Below are positions 16,014 to 24,230 of a stretch of 43,662 nucleotides of DNA, one piece after another. The position numbers and the translations under genes are program-made. Position 1 is the stretch's first letter. Each line of letters begins with the position of its first letter. The DNA is taken from assembly GCA_963205005.1 (NCBI GenBank), contig CAUJHW010000076.1, forward strand, positions 1 to 43,662, written 5' to 3'. Origin of the DNA: Pseudomonadota bacterium. Lineage in GTDB: Bacteria; Pseudomonadota; Alphaproteobacteria; Caulobacterales; Caulobacteraceae. Under the pieces are notes generated by a model, which was given only the letters and a program-made list of their open reading frames with translations, did not search any database and was not told the origin of the DNA.

Positions 16014-18739
16014 CCGGAGCGGGGCGCCGGGCGCGGCTGCTGGCCGGCTGTGCGCTGGCCCTCATCCCCGGCCTCGCATTCGCCCAGGTCACCCTCGGCG
16101 GACCGCCGCAGGTCAATGCGGGGGGCCAGGCGCCGAGCGTGGTCGCCAACGGCCGGGTCACCGATGTCGGCCTGGGCGCCGCACGCACCGTGCTGGACTG
16201 GTCGAGCTTCAACCTCGCCGCGGACCAGACCGTGGTCTACCGTTTTGATGACCGGGGCTGGATCGTGCTCAACCGGGTCAGCGGCCAGGCGGTGATAGAC
16301 GGCCAGATCGAGGCGCTGGTCGGCGCCCAGCGCAACGCGGGCAATGTCTGGTTCTCGGCTCCTGGCGGCGTGATCTTCGGCGCCAACGCACGGGTCAACG
16401 TCGGCGGCCTGCTCGCCACCACGGGCGCCCTCGCCCTGCCTGGCTTCCTCGACGCCGCGAACACCCGATTCAGCATCGCCGGGGCTGGCGCGCCGGGCGT
16501 TCAGGTCCGCGGCGGCGCCGAGCTCAAGGCCGGCGGCGGCGCGATCGCCCTCATCGCCAGCACGGTCACCACCGAGGCCAGCGCACGGGTCACCGCCGGC
16601 GGGACTGCCCTCTACGGCGCGGCCAGCGACGTCACCGTCCGCTTCGCCCCCTTGCAGGGCGACCTCGACCTGGTGGACTTCATCGTTCCGGCCGGCGGCG
16701 GGACGGCCTCGGCGACGCCGCTCACCCTGCGTGGCGACACGGTGGCCGGCGGGGTGATCCTGGCCGTGGTCAGCCGCACAGACGTCGCCAGCGCCGTGAT
16801 CAGCGCGCCCGGCCTGCTCGCCGCCCAGTCCGCGTTGGCCGACCGGGGTGACATCGTCCTCAGTTCGGGCGTCGACATCATCAACCGCCAGCCGGGAACT
16901 GTCCGCGCCAATGGCGTGACCGAGACGGCGGCCACGTTCGGGACCGTCTCGGCCCAGCGCGACCTGCTGGGCGCTTTCGGATCGCCGACCACCGTCACCG
17001 CCGGTCAGCTCGCCGCCGGCCGCGACCTCGGGCTGAGCGCCGCCGGCCTCGACGCCGGCGGACTGAGCGCCGGCCGCCTGCTGGTGGTCGACGCCGGTCG
17101 CGGAATAGCCCTGCGGGGCACGGCTTCGTCTGGGGCGGCGACGACGTTCCGCTCTACCGGCCTCCTCGACATCCGCACGGGCGCCACGATTGCCGCCGGC
17201 GGCCGCCTGCAACTGGACGTCGGCAGCGTCTCCGGATCGCGCCTCTCCTCCGGGCGCAGCGTCGTGGTCACCGCCAGCGGCGTCGGCGCCAGCGGCGGCC
17301 CCGCGGTAAACCTGGGCACGGTCCTGGCCGAGGACGACATCCTCATCACCGCCACCAACGCGGCAGGCAGCATCGTCCTGGGCGCCGCCACCATAACCGG
17401 CGCGCGAGCGGACGAGGCGCCCCTGGGCCGCACCCTGTCGCTCACTGCCCGGGGCGCGCAGGGCGACGTGACCTTTGGCGTGACGCCCGGCGGCTCGGCC
17501 ATCGATGGCCCCACCAGCGTCCAGTTTTCCGCCGGCCGCGATGTCACCGCCAACGTCTCCGGCCTGCTGACCCTCGCTGGCGGCGCGGCCGGGCGGAACT
17601 TCACCATCCGCGCCGGCGACCTCGACTTCGCCGGGCCGGTCACCGCCGCCAACCTGCGGGTGGAATCACTGGTCGGCGGCCTCGTCATGGGATCCCGTCC
17701 GACCGCCGCCACGGTGCTCGGCGCACCGCTGGCGGCCGACGCCCCGCCGGTGATGACCATCTCCGACGCCGAGTTCCAGCGGATCACCGTCACCAGCGAG
17801 GCCAGCTTCTACGCCGGTTCCACCGTCGGCCCGGCCCGCGGCGACCTCACCGTCCTCGACCTCCACGTCAACACCACCCGGATACCCCGCCTGCTGCTGG
17901 CGGCGGGCGGGGCCAATGACATCCTGGTGACCGGCAACCTGGCGCCCGACGCCGGCGGCGGCGTACTCACCATCGGCGAAAGCGACCCGGCCTCGCCCTG
18001 GCGACCCGGCCGCATCCTGGTGACCGGCGCCATCGGCTATTCCATCGGCTCTCCCGGCGAAGGTTTCTCCGACCTGCGCCCCTTCGACGAGGTGAACCTC
18101 AACGCCCTGCGCGACGTGATCCTCGGCTCGCCACGCTTCGTCGCCCTGGTCGCCGCCACCCCGCCTGGTGACATCGACATCTCCGGCAACCGGCCGAGCG
18201 GCGTCTCGCCCACCGCCGATGAGCGCAACCGCATCTTCCTGACCGCCGGCGCCCTGTCGCTTTCGGCCACCGAGCGGATCGTCCAGCAGAACACCGGCAC
18301 CCGCGCCCTTCCCAACGGCATCCTGATCACCAGCCAGATCCTCAGCGCCGGCGCCCTGGCGGTGACGCCTGCACGCGTCGTCGACCTGTTCGGGACCTTC
18401 CGGAACGGCCGGGGCGTGATCGTCGGCGGCTTCCAGCCGGTCATCCGCACCGGCGGCGTTTCCGGCCCCACGATCCGCTTCAACGGCTGCAACGTGGCCG
18501 ATGGCGGCTGCTCGATCTCGAACAGCACCCGCCGGGCGCTGCAGATCCCGGACCTCGACCTGATCGACCCGTCCACCAGCGATGGCCTGTTCACCCTGCC
18601 GCCCGAGCCGCCGGTCCTGGTGGTCGCCGAGCCTGATCCCGACGCCATCCCCACCGACGCGGTGATGCTGGGGTCGGGCAGCGACGAACTCTGGCGCCAG
18701 GGCAAGCGCGCGAAAGAGCCCGTTGGCCGCAACCGCTAG
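15989..18739 (+). CDS. Filamentous-hemagglutinin-type (two-partner secretion) exoprotein
   Basis: A 916-residue protein starting at GTG 15989 inside the end of the Calx-beta gene (25-base overlap, other frame). The signal peptide runs to about residue 32 (ALIPGLAFAQ). A TPS secretion domain follows: APSVVANGRVTDVGLGAARTVLDW, RFDDRGWIVLNRVSGQAVIDG, NVWFSAPGGVIFGANARVNVGGLLATTG. The usual NPNG motif is SAPGG here. The rest is long beta-helix sequence rich in Gly/Ala (SAGRLLVVDAGRGIAL and similar). A Cys pair (NGCNVADGGCS) precedes the Pro/Asp-rich C-terminus. Such proteins cross the outer membrane through an Omp85-like TpsB partner, which is not in this window. Adhesin function is inferred. Confidence 0.88.
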   Translation: MVGRRAVLTGAGRRARLLAGCALALIPGLAFAQVTLGGPPQVNAGGQAPSVVANGRVTDVGLGAARTVLDWSSFNLAADQTVVYRFDDRGWIVLNRVSGQAVIDGQIEALVGAQRNAGNVWFSAPGGVIFGANARVNVGGLLATTGALALPGFLDAANTRFSIAGAGAPGVQVRGGAELKAGGGAIALIASTVTTEASARVTAGGTALYGAASDVTVRFAPLQGDLDLVDFIVPAGGGTASATPLTLRGDTVAGGVILAVVSRTDVASAVISAPGLLAAQSALADRGDIVLSSGVDIINRQPGTVRANGVTETAATFGTVSAQRDLLGAFGSPTTVTAGQLAAGRDLGLSAAGLDAGGLSAGRLLVVDAGRGIALRGTASSGAATTFRSTGLLDIRTGATIAAGGRLQLDVGSVSGSRLSSGRSVVVTASGVGASGGPAVNLGTVLAEDDILITATNAAGSIVLGAATITGARADEAPLGRTLSLTARGAQGDVTFGVTPGGSAIDGPTSVQFSAGRDVTANVSGLLTLAGGAAGRNFTIRAGDLDFAGPVTAANLRVESLVGGLVMGSRPTAATVLGAPLAADAPPVMTISDAEFQRITVTSEASFYAGSTVGPARGDLTVLDLHVNTTRIPRLLLAAGGANDILVTGNLAPDAGGGVLTIGESDPASPWRPGRILVTGAIGYSIGSPGEGFSDLRPFDEVNLNALRDVILGSPRFVALVAATPPGDIDISGNRPSGVSPTADERNRIFLTAGALSLSATERIVQQNTGTRALPNGILITSQILSAGALAVTPARVVDLFGTFRNGRGVIVGGFQPVIRTGGVSGPTIRFNGCNVADGGCSISNSTRRALQIPDLDLIDPSTSDGLFTLPPEPPVLVVAEPDPDAIPTDAVMLGSGSDELWRQGKRAKEPVGRNR

Positions 18740-18744
18740 CCTGC

Positions 18745-18758
18745 TTGACCCACGTCAA
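18745..18758. promoter_or_regulatory. FNR/FixK-type operator upstream of cytochrome c
   Basis: The sequence TTGAC-CCAC-GTCAA is a perfect 5+4+5 dyad of the FNR/FixK/CRP family (consensus TTGAY-N4-RTCAA). The flanking C and G extend the arms to six. It sits 57 bases before the cytochrome c ATG and just after the stop of the FHA-type gene, so it could activate the cytochrome gene at low oxygen. The match is visible directly; the regulator is inferred. Confidence 0.65.
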
Positions 18759-18815
18759 GGCCGGCCCCGCGCCCCTGGCGCAGCCTGCGGGTCAAATCCC
18801 CGGAGGGACCGCGCC

Positions 18816-19202
18816 ATGCTGCAGCCTGCCAGGACCATCGCCACCGCCCTCGCCGCCTTCCTCCTCGCCTCGCCGGCCCTGGCCGCGCCGCCCGGGCTTT
18901 CAGAGGCGCAGTCCATCGCCCTCGGCCGCGCCCTGGCGGTCCGCAACTGCGGCATGTGCCACGCCGTCGAACGCACCGGCGCCAGCCCCAACCCGGCCGC
19001 CCCGCCGTTCCGCGAGCTTCACCGGCGCATGGACGTCGAGATGCTGGGCGAAGGCCTGACCCAGGGCATCCTCACCGGCCACCCGGCCATGCCGCAGTTC
19101 CGCTTCGAACCGCAGGAAGTCGTGGGCATCGTCCGCTACCTTCGGGCCATCCAGGAGCGCCAGAGCACCGAGGCCACGACGCCGTCCCGCGCAGGGCTCT
19201 AG
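18816..19202 (+). CDS. Small periplasmic class I cytochrome c
   Basis: A 128-residue protein with a signal peptide (residues 1 to about 23, ending ASPALA), one heme c site C45-G-M-C48-H49 and the distal ligand M92 in HPAMPQF. The ATG at 18816 has a good ribosome binding site (GGAGGG at 18802-18807). It carries electrons in the periplasm, but the donor and acceptor are not shown by the context. An FNR/FixK-type box 57 bases upstream suggests oxygen-dependent control. Its TAG stop shares the palindrome CTAG with the stop of the convergent P450 gene (four-base overlap). Confidence 0.9.
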   Translation: MLQPARTIATALAAFLLASPALAAPPGLSEAQSIALGRALAVRNCGMCHAVERTGASPNPAAPPFRELHRRMDVEMLGEGLTQGILTGHPAMPQFRFEPQEVVGIVRYLRAIQERQSTEATTPSRAGL

Positions 19203-20452
19203 CCGGCGATCACGTCCAGCCGCTCCAGCCCCCGGAAGAACGGCAGCCTGCGCCATTCCGGCTCGGCTGACGGGTCGGCCAGACGCAGGTCGGGGAACCG
19301 GGCGAACAGGCGGCCCAGCGCCACCTGCGCCTCCAGGCGGGCCAGGGGCGCGCCAATGCACATGTGGGCCCCGCCGCCGAAAGCCACGTGCGAGCGGGTC
19401 TTGCGGCTCACGTCGAAGCGGTGCGGATCGGGGAACACGTCCGGATCGCGGTTGGCCGCCCGCAGGAACACCGACATCGACTGACCAGGCGACATCGGGC
19501 AGCCGCCCAGCTCCATCGGCCGCGACACGATCCGCCCGGTGATGTCCACCGGCGGCTCATAGCGCAGCACCTCCTCGACCACGGCGTTGATGATGCCGGG
19601 GTCCGCGCGAAGCTTGGCCAGCTCGTCCGGATGGGTCAGCAGCAGGCGCACCGCGTTGCCGATCAGGTCCGTCGTGGTCAGGTTCCCGCCCACCAGCAGC
19701 GCCGTCAGGTTGATCCGCAGCTCTACGTCGGCGAGCTCTGCGCCCTGCGCCTGCAGTCGGGTCATGTCGCTGAGCAGGTCGTCCTGCGGATCGGCCCGGC
19801 GGGCCTCCAGCATCTCGGTGAAATAGGCGTTCAACGCCAGCGACGCCGCCTGCATCGCCGCCGTCTGCGCCGGAGTCCGGAACGGGTTCAACCCCTGGAT
19901 CACGTCCTCGGACCACTGGCGGAACTCCACCAGCCGCTCGTGATCGACGCCCAGGATCGAGGCGATCACGTCGATGGGGATCGGTACGCAGAAGGCGTCC
20001 ATCAGATCCACCGCTTCCCCACGGGGCAGCCGGTCCAGCGCCGCGTCCACGATGCCTTCCACCTGCGGCCGGCATCGCGCCACCCGGGCGTAGAGCGCCT
20101 GAGACAGCGGCTGGCGGATCCGCGCGTGATCCGGGTCGTCCAGCGTCAGGATGCTGCTTGTACTGGCCCGTGGCAGCGTCAGATCCGTACCCGCCAGCAG
20201 TCCCCGCTGGAGCACGGCCGCCTCGTCGGCGTTGACGGGGTCGCGCCACAGGTCGCGGTCGTTGACGACGGCGCGCACGTCCTCGTAGCGGGTGAAGATC
20301 ACGCTGCCGACGCTGGAGTCCTGATGCGCCGGGCATCGGGTCCGCAGGTCGTCCAGCAGGGCGTGGGGATCGGCCCGGTACGCCGGGTTCATTGGGGTCA
20401 GTTCGAACAGCGAGGGCAGCGGGGCGTCGGTCATCTCCGCAAATTGCGGCAT
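19199..20452 (-). CDS. Cytochrome P450
   Basis: A soluble bacterial P450 of 417 residues (start ATG 20450-20452; ATG 20432-20434 gives 411). The heme-thiolate loop FGGGAHMCIGAPLARLE carries Cys365, the K-helix ExxR is E294-V-L-R297, and the I-helix reads VGGNLTTTD (about 254-262), the oxygen-activating segment. HARIRQPLS and FPDPHRFDVSR are further family marks. It needs ferredoxin and reductase partners, which are not nearby. Substrate unknown. It lies 26 bases downstream of the first RTX protease on the same strand and may be co-transcribed. Its stop overlaps that of cytochrome c in a shared CTAG. Confidence 0.95.
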   Translation of the reverse strand: MPQFAEMTDAPLPSLFELTPMNPAYRADPHALLDDLRTRCPAHQDSSVGSVIFTRYEDVRAVVNDRDLWRDPVNADEAAVLQRGLLAGTDLTLPRASTSSILTLDDPDHARIRQPLSQALYARVARCRPQVEGIVDAALDRLPRGEAVDLMDAFCVPIPIDVIASILGVDHERLVEFRQWSEDVIQGLNPFRTPAQTAAMQAASLALNAYFTEMLEARRADPQDDLLSDMTRLQAQGAELADVELRINLTALLVGGNLTTTDLIGNAVRLLLTHPDELAKLRADPGIINAVVEEVLRYEPPVDITGRIVSRPMELGGCPMSPGQSMSVFLRAANRDPDVFPDPHRFDVSRKTRSHVAFGGGAHMCIGAPLARLEAQVALGRLFARFPDLRLADPSAEPEWRRLPFFRGLERLDVIAG

Positions 20453-20478
20453 CGGTCGCCGTTTGCAAGCCGCTGGCG

Positions 20479-22134
20479 CTACCCCACGAACACCGAGCCG
20501 GACGTGAGGCTCGCCATCGACACGCCCACCAGCACCACCTGGCCAGCGCTCATCATCACCACTGTGTCGCCACCCACCTGCATCAGGATGAAGGTCGTAC
20601 CGGGGTCCAGCAACACCCGGTCGCCCTCGGCCACGCTGAAATCCAGCACCCGGTCGATCCCGGCGTCGCCGGACGAATGGAACAGGTCCGCGCCCGCCCC
20701 GCCGGTCATGGTGTCGTCGCCACGGTCTCCGGATACGAAGTCGTTCCCGGCCCCGCCCGACAGGGTGTCGGTCCCCTGGCCGCCGCGCACGGTGTCGTTC
20801 CCGTCGCCGCCGTTGCATGTGTCGTCGCCCAGGTTGCCATAGACGAAGTCGCCGCCCGCATCGCCGAACAGCAGATCATTGTCCTTGCCGCCGACGCAGA
20901 AGTCGTCGCCCGCCCCGGTCGAGACGGTGTCATTGCCCATGTTGCCGTTGGCGTCGTCAAAGCCCTCGCCGCCCGAGATCGTGTCGTTGCCCTCATCCCC
21001 GCGCAGGTAGGAGCCGCCGCCTGCGCCGCCGATGATGGTGTCGTTGCCCGTCCCGCCGAAGATCTGGTCGCCGCCCGCTCCGCCCGAAAGGCTGTTGCTG
21101 GCCGTGTTGCCGGTGATGGTGTCGGCGCCGGCGCCGCCCAGGACGTTCTCGATCACCGTCCCCAGCGACAGCGCCACGTTGTCGGTCCAGGTGTAGGTGT
21201 CGGCCTTGTCCAGGAAGCCCGAGATGAACGACGGCGAGAAGTTGGGGAACCGCGCGGTCCAGAAGGCGATCTGCGAGGCAATCGACCACTGGGCGATACT
21301 GGAGAACGACCCCGGTGTCAGGTTGACGCTCGAGGCCCGGGCGTGGGCCGAGAGGTCGAAGGTGTCCACGCCGCCGTTGTCGACCAGCGTCATCATCATC
21401 GGCCGGCTCTCGTCGAAGGTATAGGTGTTGGCCCCCAACTCGGCCGTGTTGGCGGCGCCGTAGATGCCCTGGATGGCGATGATGTCCAGAAGCATGGGCG
21501 TAGAGATGCTCACGAAGCTCGTCGTCGCCAGCAGGCTGTTCCCCTGCAGGGCGAAGGTGCGGAAGGCACTGTCGCTGAACTCGGTGTAGGACATGATCGT
21601 GTAGCGGGTGTTGTCGAACTCCGCCGGCAGCGCCGTCCCCTCGAAAGGGTGCTTCAGGCCCAGGGCGTGTCCCAGCTCATGCAGGAAGGTCTCGTACAGG
21701 AACGTTCCGGCCGAGGCGTCGTCGCCCTTGTACTGATCGTCGATCCAGATATCGCCGTTCAGCGCGGTTCCGCTGAAGCCCGGCTGCGGTGGCGTATAGG
21801 CGTAGGCCGCCGAGCCGTCGTGGCCCTGGTCGGCGGCGTCGGTAAAGGCGATGCGGATCTGGCCCGATCCGACTGCGGTGTCGGGAACCTCCACCAGGTC
21901 CACGTCGATCAGCCGCTCCCAGGCGCCGATGGCGTTGGTGAAACCGATCCGTTGCGCCGCCGACAGCACGCCATAGTCGGCGTTGAACGGCTCCGAGGTC
22001 GGGCCATAGGACCCCGTCGACCAGACGCTCCCATCGGCGACCGGCAGGCTGTAGGTCACCGGTGAACCCTCCCACCTGAACCCCTGCGAGAACCGCAGCC
22101 CGGCGTAGATTTCGGCGGTGGTGATCGTACCCAT
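20479..22134 (-). CDS. M10 serralysin-type RTX metalloprotease (copy 1)
   Basis: A 551-residue secreted zinc protease. Start chosen at ATG 22132-22134 (MGTITTAEIY) because the homologous domain begins there. The catalytic motif H152-E153-LGH156-ALGLKH162 and the Met-turn IM181SY183 are complete. A serralysin C-terminal region follows (about 190-330) and then at least eight calcium-binding RTX nonapeptides (GGAGADTITG, GGTGNDTIIGG and so on, about 331-455). There is no signal peptide, so type I secretion through a C-terminal signal is expected; no transporter genes are in the window. Cysteines C413 and C440 lie in the hydrophobic core position of two RTX repeats, which is unusual. Paralogue at 27169-28845. 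Confidence 0.93.
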   Translation of the reverse strand: MGTITTAEIYAGLRFSQGFRWEGSPVTYSLPVADGSVWSTGSYGPTSEPFNADYGVLSAAQRIGFTNAIGAWERLIDVDLVEVPDTAVGSGQIRIAFTDAADQGHDGSAAYAYTPPQPGFSGTALNGDIWIDDQYKGDDASAGTFLYETFLHELGHALGLKHPFEGTALPAEFDNTRYTIMSYTEFSDSAFRTFALQGNSLLATTSFVSISTPMLLDIIAIQGIYGAANTAELGANTYTFDESRPMMMTLVDNGGVDTFDLSAHARASSVNLTPGSFSSIAQWSIASQIAFWTARFPNFSPSFISGFLDKADTYTWTDNVALSLGTVIENVLGGAGADTITGNTASNSLSGGAGGDQIFGGTGNDTIIGGAGGGSYLRGDEGNDTISGGEGFDDANGNMGNDTVSTGAGDDFCVGGKDNDLLFGDAGGDFVYGNLGDDTCNGGDGNDTVRGGQGTDTLSGGAGNDFVSGDRGDDTMTGGAGADLFHSSGDAGIDRVLDFSVAEGDRVLLDPGTTFILMQVGGDTVVMMSAGQVVLVGVSMASLTSGSVFVG

Positions 22135-22304
22135 GCGGATGGCTCCGGAGCCGGCGGAAGGCGCCGCGCGACAGTTATGGTGCAGGTACGGTTGCCCGAA
22201 GATGATTTCTTCGCTCGCCGTCCGGACTCGGCTGACCGACGTCACCGGCTCATGTTAGACGAGGGATCATCCGCAGCGCGCCACGGGGAGGCTCAGCGCT
22301 CGTC

Positions 22305-23045
22305 ATGCTTACGGTCGACATGTCCACGCTCAGCCGGGCCGAGCTCCAGCGCCTGCTGGCATCGGCCCGCAGCCGGAACCAGCCAGGCCTCGAGACCCGC
22401 GTGCTCGAGGAACTGGAAGCTCGAGCCTCCGGGGCGCCGCGTCCCATGGCGATCCCGGCGGCGCCCGCGCCCGCGTTCGCCGCCCGACCTGCGCGTCCTG
22501 CCCGCACCGGGCCGCGCCGCTCGACGGTCGCGGGTCTGTCTATCGCCGCCTCGGCGGTCGTGGTCCTGGGCTGGGGCCTCAGCGTGAACCTGCCGCAACT
22601 GGACCTTTTCCGATCACCGGCCGCCGCCCCTATCGCCCCGCCGCAGCCACCCCGCGCAACCGTGGCCCTGGTCAGCCTGTCCGAAACCCCGGCTGAGGCC
22701 GAGGTTCTTGCCGCGCCGCAGCCGCCGCTCCCGGCCGTCGCGCCGCTGACCGCTACGCCCCGGAAGACCGCCTCCAACCCCTGTTACGAAAAGCCGACAC
22801 CGGCCGAACGGCTGCTCTGCGGCTACCCCAGTATCGCACTCCGCGACCGCGCCCTGAAGGATGCCTACGACCGCGCGCTGGCCGCCGGCGCCGACCCCGT
22901 CGTCCTCGCCACCGCCCAGGCCGCCTGGCGCGCCCGCAGCGCCCGCATCCAGGAATGGCAGCCGCTGGCCCGGTCCTACGACGAACAGATCCGCGAACTG
23001 GAAGCCGCCGCCGCCTCGCCCCAGGGCCAGGCCGGCAACCCGTGA
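22305..23045 (+). CDS. Membrane-anchored LprI-like (lysozyme inhibitor LprI family) protein
   Basis: A 246-residue protein. The N-terminal part is cytoplasmic and helical (STLSRAELQRLLASARSRNQ), followed by a Pro/Ala linker, one transmembrane helix (about 73-93, TVAGLSIAASAVVVLGWGLS), another Pro-rich linker, and a C-terminal domain (about 155-215). That domain carries the LprI/DUF1311 pattern NPCYEKPTPAERLLCGYP with C160 and C172 and then LRDRALKDAYDRALA. LprI of mycobacteria inhibits lysozyme, but the family is broad and this function is not assured. The topology places the LprI-like domain in the periplasm. The stop overlaps the next start as GTGA, so the two genes are translationally coupled. 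Confidence 0.75.
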   Translation: MLTVDMSTLSRAELQRLLASARSRNQPGLETRVLEELEARASGAPRPMAIPAAPAPAFAARPARPARTGPRRSTVAGLSIAASAVVVLGWGLSVNLPQLDLFRSPAAAPIAPPQPPRATVALVSLSETPAEAEVLAAPQPPLPAVAPLTATPRKTASNPCYEKPTPAERLLCGYPSIALRDRALKDAYDRALAAGADPVVLATAQAAWRARSARIQEWQPLARSYDEQIRELEAAAASPQGQAGNP

Positions 23046-23788
23046 CCGTCCTCGTCACCGGCGGAACCAAGGGTATCGGCCTGGCCATCGCCGGGCATCT
23101 GGCCGCGCGGGGCCAGCCGCTGGTGCTGGGCTGGAACAGCGATCGCGACGCCGCCGACGCCGCCGTCGCCCGAATTGAAGCTCTCGGCGTTCCGGTCCGG
23201 GCCGTGCAGGCGCAGGTCGGCGATCCTGACCAGGTCTCGCGGCTGGTCGAGGCGGCGGGCGAGCTGGCTTCCGGCCCCCTGCACATCGTCCACAGCGCCG
23301 CGGCGATCTATCCCACCGCCCTGCTCGAGGCCGACCTCGACCTGTTCACCCAGGCGATCCAGACCAACGGCCTGTCCCTGCTCTATCTCGTCAGGAAAGC
23401 CCTGCCCCGGCTTGAACGCGGCAGCAGCGTTGTCTTCATCTCCAGCGCCGGCGCGCACACCACCCTGCCGAACTACGCCGCCCTCGGCTGCGGCAAGGCG
23501 CTGGCCGAGAGCCTCATCCGCTACCTTGTGCCGGAACTGGCCCCGCGCGGCATCCGCATCAACGCCGTCGCCCCGGGTCTGGTCGCCACCACCTCGGTCG
23601 CCCGGATGACCGGCAGCGAGGCCGCCGCCGAGCGGGCGCTGGAACGCGGCGCCCGCGCCAACCCCTCCGGCCGCCTGACCGAGGGCGCCGACTACGCCGC
23701 CGTAGTGGAGTTCCTGCTCAGCCCCGCCGCCGCCTTCGTCCAGGGCCAGGTGATCCACGCCAACGGCGGCGCCTACGTCCCGGGCTGA
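23042..23788 (+). CDS. Short-chain dehydrogenase with FabL-like active site (enoyl/3-oxoacyl-ACP reductase-like)
   Basis: A 248-residue NAD(P)-dependent SDR starting at GTG 23042, overlapping the preceding stop as GTGA. The nucleotide-binding motif is TGGTKGIG (residues 6-13), the serine region is FISSAGAH and the C-terminus GQVIHANGGAYVPG is standard. The catalytic pair is Y145 and K152, spaced Y-x6-K (NYAALGCGKALAESL). This is not the usual Y-x3-K of 3-oxoacyl-ACP reductases but the spacing of enoyl-ACP reductases FabI/FabL. The flanking ESLIRYLVPELAPRGIRINAV also resembles FabL. A canonical NNAG motif is replaced by HSAA. Automated annotation would probably call it fabG; a FabL-like reductase is more likely, substrate untested. 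Confidence 0.85.
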   Translation: MTVLVTGGTKGIGLAIAGHLAARGQPLVLGWNSDRDAADAAVARIEALGVPVRAVQAQVGDPDQVSRLVEAAGELASGPLHIVHSAAAIYPTALLEADLDLFTQAIQTNGLSLLYLVRKALPRLERGSSVVFISSAGAHTTLPNYAALGCGKALAESLIRYLVPELAPRGIRINAVAPGLVATTSVARMTGSEAAAERALERGARANPSGRLTEGADYAAVVEFLLSPAAAFVQGQVIHANGGAYVPG

Positions 23789-23851
23789 GCCCCCGTCTTT
23801 GCCGTTCGCCCGTCCGGGGTTACACTCACGCTCAGGTAGCGGAAGAAAACG

Positions 23852-24127
23852 ATGAGCGACGCAATCGGCCCCGGCGACCTTGTCCTGTGCGTCAACGCCG
23901 CCCCGAACCATGTGAACGGCTGGCCTGTGCCCCTCCAGGCCGGTGAGACCTATCGCGTCTACGGCGTCATGGAATTCGGCTGCCCCTGCGGCCGTTCCGA
24001 CTCCCTGATCGACGTCGGCATCGACTTCGGCTGGTGCCAGACCCGCTTCCGCCTCCTCCCCAAGCCCAAGGCCCAGACCAGAACCCGCAAGGAGACGGCG
24101 CCGAGGGAAAAGGAAACCGTGCGCTAG
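23852..24127 (+). CDS. Hypothetical protein, 91 residues
   Basis: A small soluble protein that I do not recognise with certainty. It starts MSDAIGPGDLVLCVNAAPNH and has the pattern D-L-V-hydrophobic-C-V-(D/N)-A, PVPLQAGETYRVYGV, a CPCGRSD segment and WCQTRFRLLPK. The tail is basic and charged (QTRTRKETAPREKE). The GDLV..V.a.P...G.PV.L..G..Y.V pattern resembles small SH3-like-fold hypothetical proteins seen in alphaproteobacterial and phage genomes, but this is only a resemblance. There are four cysteines, two in the CPC motif, but no evidence for a metal site. It stands 63 bases after the SDR on the same strand and 103 bases before the end of the convergent hydrolase. Confidence 0.65.
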   Translation: MSDAIGPGDLVLCVNAAPNHVNGWPVPLQAGETYRVYGVMEFGCPCGRSDSLIDVGIDFGWCQTRFRLLPKPKAQTRTRKETAPREKETVR

Positions 24128-24183
24128 CCAACTCCTCGCCCCCGCGAAGCGAGAGGGGAAGAGAGGCCCACAACCCTCCCCTT

Positions 24184-24210
24184 TTCGCGTCGTTCGTGTC
24201 ATTCGTGGTC
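24184..24210. repeat. Three tandem 9-base units in a convergent intergenic spacer
   Basis: TTCGCGTCG, TTCGTGTCA and TTCGTGGTC follow each other directly between the 91-residue gene and the convergent serine hydrolase. A CT-rich, partly palindromic stretch precedes them (about 24133-24183, with GAGGGGA facing TCCCC). The TTCGTGTC/TTCGTGGTC pattern is one I associate with dispersed intergenic repeats in several bacteria, including Caulobacterales. Function unknown. Confidence 0.5.
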
Positions 24211-24230
24211 CGAAACGAGAGCCACAATCC

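Noticed and set aside
19364..22065. Two long plus-strand frames opposite the P450 and RTX protease genes
   Set aside because: The minus-strand products have complete heme and zinc motifs; the plus frames are His/Arg/Val-rich shadows.
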